In this document: in pieces, positions 33,401 through 37,662 of the stretch
Position numbering within the stretch: position 1 is the stretch's first letter
Layout of the letters: every line of letters starts with the position of its first letter
NCBI RefSeq assembly: GCF_037860755.1
Contig: NZ_JBBEOI010000012.1
Span: 1 to 37,662 of the forward strand
Source of the DNA: Aquipuribacter hungaricus
GTDB taxonomy: Bacteria; Actinomycetota; Actinomycetes; Actinomycetales; JBBAYJ01
Reading direction: 5' to 3'
DNA: 37,662 bases
The notes under the pieces: generated by a model
The model's input: the letters and a program-made list of their open reading frames with translations, nothing else
What the model was told of the DNA's origin: nothing
Databases searched by the model: none
Program-made: the position numbers and the translations under genes

Positions 33401-34342
33401 GTGCGCTACCGACTCGTGACCCGCAGCGACTTCGACGGCCTCGTCTGCGCCGTCCTCCTGCGACAGCTGGACCTCATCGACGACGTGCTGTTCGTCCACC
33501 CCAAGGACGTGCAGGACGGGCTGGTCGCGGTGACCGCCGACGACATCCTCACCAACCTGCCGTACGCCCCGGCGGCGCACCTGGTGTTCGACCACCACCA
33601 CTCGGAGTCCCTGCGCACCGGCGGGACGGCCGACAACCACGTCATCATCACCTCCGCGCCGTCCGCGGCGCGCGTGGTCTACGACCACTACGGCGGCGCC
33701 GCGCGGTTCCCCGGCGTGTCCGAGGCGCTCATGACGGCCGTCGACCAGGCCGACTCGGCGCAGTACGCGCTCCAGGACGTCCTGCACCCCACGGGCTGGA
33801 CGCTGCTCAACTTCCTCATGGACAGCCGGACCGGCCTGGGCCGCTTCCGCGACTTCCGGATCTCCAACTACCAGCTGATGATGCAGCTCATCGAGTGGTG
33901 CACCGTCCACCAGGACGTCGACGAGATCCTCGCCCTGCCCGACGTCGCCGAGCGCGCCGAGCTGTTCCGCGCCCAGGAGGCGCTGTTCGTCGAGCAGCTG
34001 CGCCGGGTGAGCACGCTGCACGGCGACGTCGTCGTCGTCGACCTGCGCGAGGAGGACGTCATCCACGCCGGCAACCGGTTCATGGTCTACGCGCTGTTCC
34101 CCGAGGCCCGCGTCTCCGTGCACGTGCTGTGGGGCAAGGGGAAGCAGAACACCGTGCTCGCCATCGGCAAGTCCATCCTCGACCGCACCTCGCCGGTCGA
34201 CGTCGGCGCGGTGGCGCTGGCCTGGGGCGGCGGCGGGCACAAGGCCGCCGGCACCTGTCAGGTCGACCACGCCGGCTCCGAGGCCGCGCTGGTCGAGGTC
34301 GTCGCCGCGGTGCGGACCGAGCGGGCCCCCGCCCTGGTCTGA
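33401..34342 (+). CDS. DHH-family phosphoesterase
   Basis: 313 residues. SDFDGLVCAVLL (9-20) is DHH motif I with metal-binding aspartates, VFDHHHSESL (~62-71) the DHH motif, and VDQADS (~114-119) a further metal site. A DHHA1-like end with AWGGGGHKAAGTCQV (~270-284) binds substrate. Such proteins are manganese-dependent phosphoesterases acting on polyphosphate, nano-RNA, pAp or cyclic dinucleotides. This single-domain form lacks PAS, GGDEF or transmembrane parts, so it is not GdpP-like, and the substrate is open. GTG 33401 matches the expected N-terminus (MRYRLVTRSDFDG), but neither a ribosome-binding site nor a good -10 lies upstream. Confidence 0.87.
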   Translation: MRYRLVTRSDFDGLVCAVLLRQLDLIDDVLFVHPKDVQDGLVAVTADDILTNLPYAPAAHLVFDHHHSESLRTGGTADNHVIITSAPSAARVVYDHYGGAARFPGVSEALMTAVDQADSAQYALQDVLHPTGWTLLNFLMDSRTGLGRFRDFRISNYQLMMQLIEWCTVHQDVDEILALPDVAERAELFRAQEALFVEQLRRVSTLHGDVVVVDLREEDVIHAGNRFMVYALFPEARVSVHVLWGKGKQNTVLAIGKSILDRTSPVDVGAVALAWGGGGHKAAGTCQVDHAGSEAALVEVVAAVRTERAPALV

Positions 34343-34350
34343 GCCCTCCC

Positions 34351-34390
34351 GCGACAGGCCCCGCAGGCCCGGCCGGGCCTGCCGGGTCGC
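34351..34390. terminator. Bidirectional hairpin between convergent genes
   Basis: GCAGGCCC (34363-34370) pairs with GGGCCTGC (34375-34382) over the loop GGCC. An outer GCGAC (34351-34355) pairs with GTCGC (34386-34390). It lies between the DHH gene and the convergent hypothetical gene. Confidence 0.65.
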
Positions 34391-34397
34391 GGTCCGT

Positions 34398-35207
34398 CTA
34401 GCCGGGCAGGCTGACGGCGGCGGCCACCGCGGCGCGCGTCGCGCGGGACAGCTCCGCCAGCGACGCGCTCCGCCGGCCGGCCTCCCAGCCGGTCACCGCC
34501 CCGCCGTGGTCGCCCTCGGCGACGGCGAGGATCGCCATGACCTTCTCGGCCCGGTCGAGCAGGCGCAGGGAGCGCGGCCCGAGCGTGGGCGGCAGCGGCT
34601 GCTGCGCCACCCCGCCGCGCCCCCGCAGCCCCGCCGTGGCGTCCGGGCGCCAGCTGCTCAGCTGCAGGCTCTCCAGGTCCGTCGTCGCCTCGCCCAGCGC
34701 GAGCCGGAACGCCATGTCGGCCTCGGCGACGCTGGTCGCCAGCGGCGAGCCCGGCACCGGCTCGGCGTGCCAGGCCTGCCACCGCACGTGCACCCCGACG
34801 TCACCGGCCGGACCGAACTCCTCGACCTCCGGGACGAGCGCCAGCGCCGTGCGCCCGCCGGACCCGTCGGCCAGGCCCTCGACGACCACGCACTCCCCGG
34901 CGTCGACCGCGGCCGCGCGCAGCCCGGCCGGTCCGGGGACGCCGAGGACGTCACCGGGCGCCGGGAGCACGCACCGCACGTGCACGGGGGAGCCCTCGCC
35001 GGCCGCGCCGAGCAGCACGAGCAGGTCCGACAGGTACCCCGGGTCGGGGACGGGCAGCGACGCCGGGGCCGTGAACCCGGGTGCCGGGTCGACCATGTGC
35101 GGCTCGTCCTCGCCGGCGACCGCCAGCAGCGCGTCGGCCGTGCGGGCACGGCCTGCGGCCACCGCGCCGGCCCAGGCGGCGAGCAACGCCGAGCGGGGGA
35201 GGGTCAC
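34398..35207 (-). CDS. Conserved hypothetical protein (Rv1486c-like position)
   Basis: 269 residues, not recognised as any characterised family. No signal peptide, membrane helix or metal motif is seen. The N-terminal helix is Ala-rich (LLAAWAGAVAAGRARTADAL), followed by an acidic region with GEDEPHMVDP. The middle looks beta-rich (HVRCVLPAPGDVLGVPGPAG) and the C-terminal ~70 residues helical and basic (SLRLLDRAEKVMAILAVAEG). It is divergent from the ABC ATPase-NfeD-SPFH unit, a place taken by the hypothetical Rv1486c in M. tuberculosis as I recall, which suggests a real conserved gene. GTG 35207 lies 6 nt after a -10-like TACCCT. Confidence 0.75.
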   Translation of the reverse strand: MTLPRSALLAAWAGAVAAGRARTADALLAVAGEDEPHMVDPAPGFTAPASLPVPDPGYLSDLLVLLGAAGEGSPVHVRCVLPAPGDVLGVPGPAGLRAAAVDAGECVVVEGLADGSGGRTALALVPEVEEFGPAGDVGVHVRWQAWHAEPVPGSPLATSVAEADMAFRLALGEATTDLESLQLSSWRPDATAGLRGRGGVAQQPLPPTLGPRSLRLLDRAEKVMAILAVAEGDHGGAVTGWEAGRRSASLAELSRATRAAVAAAVSLPG

Positions 35208-35213
35208 GCGGCC

Positions 35214-35219
35214 AGGGTA
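35214..35219 (-). promoter_or_regulatory. -10 element of the hypothetical gene, leaderless
   Basis: TACCCT on the minus strand ends 6 nt before GTG 35207. It is 10 bp from the opposing TAGGGT. Confidence 0.5.
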
Positions 35220-35229
35220 GGCGCCCCCC

Positions 35230-35235
35230 TAGGGT
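35230..35235 (+). promoter_or_regulatory. -10 element of the ABC ATPase-NfeD-SPFH operon, leaderless
   Basis: TAGGGT ends 7 nt before ATG 35243. Start codons of the divergent pair are 35 nt apart. Confidence 0.5.
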
Positions 35236-35242
35236 GGACCGC

Positions 35243-36031
35243 ATGCCGGAGGCCGTGGTCGAGCTGGACTCCGTGGGGGTGGTCCGCTCCCGCACCCACC
35301 TGCTGCGCGACGTGGACCTGACCGTCGAGGAGGGCCAGCGCTGGGTCGTGCTCGGCCCCAACGGCGCCGGCAAGACGACGCTCTTCGACGTCATGGCCGC
35401 GCGCACGTTCCCCAGCGAGGGCCGCGCGACCGTCCTCGGCGAGACCCTCGGCGAGACCGACGTCTCGGAGCTCCGGCCCCGGATCGGGCTGAGCAGCGCC
35501 ACGCTCGCGGGGCAGGTGCCCGGCCGGGAGAAGGTGCGCGACGTCGTCCTCACGGCCGCCCACGGGGTGGTGGGCCGCTGGCGCGAGCAGTACGACGACG
35601 TCGACGTCGCCCGCGCGGACCAGCTGCTCGCCGCCTTCGGGGTGACCGGGCTCGGCGACCGCACGTTCGGCACGCTGTCGGAGGGCGAGCGCAAGCGCGT
35701 CCTCGTCGCCCGCGCCGTCATGACCGACCCCGAGCTGCTCCTGCTCGACGAGCCGGCCGCCGGGCTGGACCTGCGCGGCCGCGAGGACCTGGTCCGAGGC
35801 CTCACGTCGTTGGCGCTGGACCCGGCCTCGCCGACCACCGTGCTGGTGACCCACCACGTGGAGGAGATCCCGCCGGGCTTCGACCACGTCCTGCTCATGC
35901 GCGCCGCGCAGGTGGTCGCGGCGGGGCCTGTGGAGACCGTGCTGACGGCGGGGGCGCTGTCGGATACGTTCGGCACGGCGCTGGAGCTGCGGCTCGACGA
36001 CGGGCGCTGGGCCGCCCGCGCGGCCCGCTGA
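35243..36031 (+). CDS. Stand-alone ABC ATPase
   Basis: A 262-residue single nucleotide-binding domain. Walker A GPNGAGKTT lies at ~40-48, the Q-loop region at ~85 (IGLSSATLAG), signature LSEGERKRVLVARAVM at ~149-164, Walker B LLLLDEPAAGLD at ~171, and H-loop VLVTHHVEEI. The signature reads LSEGE in place of LSGGQ. No permease gene is adjacent, so the partner is unknown; it resembles the ModF-like/iron-complex type of stand-alone ATPases. It is followed by nfeD after 16 nt. ATG 35243 is supported by the leaderless promoter and by the domain starting at once. Confidence 0.88.
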   Translation: MPEAVVELDSVGVVRSRTHLLRDVDLTVEEGQRWVVLGPNGAGKTTLFDVMAARTFPSEGRATVLGETLGETDVSELRPRIGLSSATLAGQVPGREKVRDVVLTAAHGVVGRWREQYDDVDVARADQLLAAFGVTGLGDRTFGTLSEGERKRVLVARAVMTDPELLLLDEPAAGLDLRGREDLVRGLTSLALDPASPTTVLVTHHVEEIPPGFDHVLLMRAAQVVAAGPVETVLTAGALSDTFGTALELRLDDGRWAARAAR

Positions 36032-36047
36032 CGGGGGAGGGGGAGCG

Positions 36048-36542
36048 GTGCCGGAGTTCCTGCGCGACGCCCAGTGGTTCCTCTGGATCGCGGGCGCGCT
36101 CGTGCTCGGCCTGCTGGAGCTCACCAGCCTCGACCTCGTCTTCGGGATGCTCGTGCTCGGGGCGCTCGCGGCCGGCGGCGTCGCCCTGGCCGGGTTCGGC
36201 TTCGTCGCCCAGGCGCTCGTGTTCACCGTGGTCAGCGGCCTCGGGCTCGTGGTCGCCCGGCCGTACATCAAGCGGGCCGTCGACCGCTCCGTGCCCGACG
36301 CCCCCACCAATGTCGACGCGCTCACCGGCCGCACCGCCCTCGCCCTCACCGACGTCGACGACCGCGGCGGGCAGGTGAAGCTGTCCGGGGAGACCTGGAG
36401 CGCCCGCACCGTCGACCGCGGCGAGCGCGTGCCCGCCGGCAGCGACGTCGTCGTGGTCCGGATCGACGGCGCCACCGCCCTGGTCCGCGCCGACGCCGAC
36501 CGCCCGGCGCCGACCGACCTCACGGCCCCCACGGACCGATGA
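36048..36542 (+). CDS. NfeD-like membrane protein
   Basis: 164 residues. Two or three hydrophobic segments fill residues ~8-75 (WFLWIAGALVLGLLELTSLD; LVFGMLVLGALAAGGVALAG). A soluble OB-fold of about 60 residues follows (LTGRTALALTDVDDRGGQVK to VVVVRIDGATALVR). NfeD proteins pair with SPFH proteins in membrane microdomains, and the next large gene here is exactly such a partner. GGGGGAGGGGGAG lies 3 nt upstream of GTG 36048, a very strong ribosome-binding site. The stop overlaps a 14-codon mini-ORF (ATGA). Confidence 0.9.
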   Translation: MPEFLRDAQWFLWIAGALVLGLLELTSLDLVFGMLVLGALAAGGVALAGFGFVAQALVFTVVSGLGLVVARPYIKRAVDRSVPDAPTNVDALTGRTALALTDVDDRGGQVKLSGETWSARTVDRGERVPAGSDVVVVRIDGATALVRADADRPAPTDLTAPTDR

Positions 36543-36583
36543 CCCGACCGATGACCGGCCCGACCGACCCGAGAGAGAGCTGA
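36539..36583 (+). CDS. Candidate 14-codon mini-ORF bridging nfeD and the SPFH gene
   Basis: ATG 36539 overlaps the nfeD stop (ATGA) and reads MTRPMTGPTDPRES, stopping 2 nt before the SPFH GTG. Its last codons form the GAGAGAGAG ribosome-binding site of the SPFH gene. The 11-nt sequence GACCGATGACC occurs twice with a 12-nt period (36534-36544 and 36546-36556). A coupling role is possible; chance is not excluded. Confidence 0.25.
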   Translation: MTRPMTGPTDPRES

Positions 36584-36585
36584 GC

Positions 36586-37662
36586 GTGGACTTCGCCCAG
36601 GTACTGACCACGATCGTCCTGGTGCTGCTGGTCGTGGTCGTCGCGACCACGGTCATCCGGGCGGTCCGCATCGTCCAGCAGGCCACCGCCGTCATCATCG
36701 AGCGGCTGGGCAAGTACCAGAAGACGCTCGGCGCGGGGCTGCACTTCCTCGTGCCGTTCATCGACCGGCCGCGGGCGACCGTCGACCTTCGCGAGCAGGT
36801 CGTCAGCTTCCCGCCCCAGCCCGTCATCACCTCCGACAACCTCGTCGTGAGCATCGACACCGTCATCTACTTCCAGGTCAACGACCCGAAGTCCGCGACG
36901 TACGAGATCGCCAACTTCATCCAGGGCATCGAGCAGCTGACGGTCACCACGCTGCGCAACGTCATCGGCTCCCTCGACCTCGAGCAGACCCTGACCAGCC
37001 GCGACCAGATCAACGGCCAGCTGCGCGGGGTGCTCGACGAGGCCACCGGCAAGTGGGGCATCCGCGTCAACCGCGTCGAGCTCAAGGCCATCGACCCGCC
37101 CGCGAGCGTGCAGGACTCGATGGAGAAGCAGATGCGCGCCGAGCGCGACCGCCGCGCCACGATCCTCACCGCGGAGGGCATCAAGCAGTCGGCCATCCTC
37201 ACCGCCGAGGGCAACAAGCAGTCCGCCATCCTCACCGCCGAGGGCCAGGCCCAGTCGGCGATCCTCAAGGCCCAGGGCGAGAGCCGCGCGATCCTCCAGG
37301 TCTTCGAGGCCATCCACAAGGGCAACCCGGACGACAAGCTGCTCGCCTACCAGTACCTGCAGGTGCTGCCGCAGATCGCCCGCGGCGAGAGCAACAAGAT
37401 GTGGATCATCCCGAGCGAGCTCACCGAGGCGCTGTCCGGCATCGGGCGCGCCCTCGGCGGCAACGCCGAGCCGAGCAAGGGCTACCTCGGCGAGAAGTCC
37501 GCCGACTACTCCGGGCAGGACGGCGGCCTCGAGGCGCCCGTGCTCGAGGACCCCGAGGCCGCGCTGGCCCGCGCCAAGGCCGAGGCCGCCGGTGCCTCCC
37601 GCGAGGCCCGCGAGGCGGAGGACGCCCGCAGCAGCCGCCGCGCGGCGCGGGCCGAGCAGGCC
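36586..37662 (+). CDS. SPFH/stomatin/prohibitin (band 7) protein, cut by the right edge
   Basis: 359 codons are visible and the frame is still open at the edge. An N-terminal membrane anchor (VLTTIVLVLLVVVVATTVIR, ~6-25) is followed by the band-7 domain: AVIIERLGKYQKTLGAGLHF, then DLREQVVSFPPQPVITSDNL and ELKAIDPPASVQDSMEKQMR. A helical coiled-coil region carries four copies of an 11-residue repeat of the form AILTAEGxKQS. The visible C-terminal end is charged and Ala/Glu/Arg-rich. It forms large oligomers at membrane microdomains (QmcA-like) and works with NfeD, whose gene precedes it. A purine-rich GAGAGAGAG lies 7 nt upstream of GTG 36586. Confidence 0.92.
   Translation, partial: MDFAQVLTTIVLVLLVVVVATTVIRAVRIVQQATAVIIERLGKYQKTLGAGLHFLVPFIDRPRATVDLREQVVSFPPQPVITSDNLVVSIDTVIYFQVNDPKSATYEIANFIQGIEQLTVTTLRNVIGSLDLEQTLTSRDQINGQLRGVLDEATGKWGIRVNRVELKAIDPPASVQDSMEKQMRAERDRRATILTAEGIKQSAILTAEGNKQSAILTAEGQAQSAILKAQGESRAILQVFEAIHKGNPDDKLLAYQYLQVLPQIARGESNKMWIIPSELTEALSGIGRALGGNAEPSKGYLGEKSADYSGQDGGLEAPVLEDPEAALARAKAEAAGASREAREAEDARSSRRAARAEQA
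37162..37290 (+). repeat. 33-bp in-frame tandem repeat inside the SPFH gene
   Basis: Units start at 37162, 37195, 37228 and 37261 (the last is 30 bp), each beginning ATCCTCA. They encode the 11-residue coiled-coil repeat common in this protein family, so this is coding structure, not a mobile or CRISPR repeat. Confidence 0.9.

Noticed and set aside
37162-37290. Short regular repeats that could look like a CRISPR array
   Set aside because: The repeats are adjacent without spacers, in frame, and encode the coiled-coil repeat of an SPFH protein.

Overview
The window is chromosomal DNA of a very GC-rich actinobacterium. The signs are strong G/C third-position bias, GTG starts, and a gene set typical of the phylum: SufR-SufBDC, AcVLRF1, BioYMN, a GlgC/GlgM pair, an F420-type LLM oxidoreductase, DUF3099, SURF1 and FabG-FabI. 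There is no rRNA, tRNA, CRISPR array, insertion sequence or phage gene. From memory, the backbone (ABC ATPase / sufR-sufBDC-sufT / ABC-F + small HTH + enoyl-CoA hydratase / fabG-fabI / conserved hypothetical / NfeD-SPFH) resembles the Mycobacterium tuberculosis Rv1458c-Rv1488 order, with other blocks inserted. Coding density is very high: no gap without a gene exceeds about 270 bp, and many genes overlap by 4 nt (ATGA, GTGA, and apparently CTGA).

Layout. 1-5.9 kb: an edge-truncated ABC ATPase diverges from the Fe-S assembly operon sufR-sufB-sufD-sufC-sufT, followed by AcVLRF1; sufS and sufU are missing. 5.9-9.2 kb (minus): a secreted M15-like/B-lectin protein and the biotin ECF transporter bioY-ecfA-ecfT. 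9.2-13.9 kb (plus): ABC-F ATPase, small HTH protein, crotonase-family protein, ABC exporter. 13.9-20.1 kb (minus): an SDR; DUF3099, a small Cys protein and SURF1 (cytochrome oxidase assembly); the TldD/TldE protease pair; a quinone oxidoreductase. 20.3-22.3 kb (plus): fabG-fabI (FAS-II) and sixA. 22.4-26.7 kb (minus): alpha/beta hydrolase, serB, LLM oxidoreductase and glgC. 26.8-28.0 kb: glgM, divergent from glgC. 28.2-33.3 kb: a secreted GH10 xylanase and a sugar ABC importer (lipoprotein plus two permeases, no ATPase), probably a xylan-use module. 33.4-37.7 kb: DHH phosphoesterase, a conserved hypothetical, then ABC ATPase, NfeD and an SPFH protein cut by the right edge.

The most striking feature is a uniform start-site grammar. 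Thirteen genes that begin transcription units have a TAnnnT-type (or CATACT/CATAGT) -10 hexamer ending exactly 6-7 nt before the start codon and no Shine-Dalgarno sequence, which predicts leaderless mRNAs. The xylanase and sugar-importer genes differ: they have TTGACA -35 boxes, 17-nt spacers and long leaders. Two probable CTG starts, three candidate coupling mini-ORFs and two terminator-like hairpins whose loop is the stop codon add to this. All functions are inferred by reading translated motifs; no database search was run.
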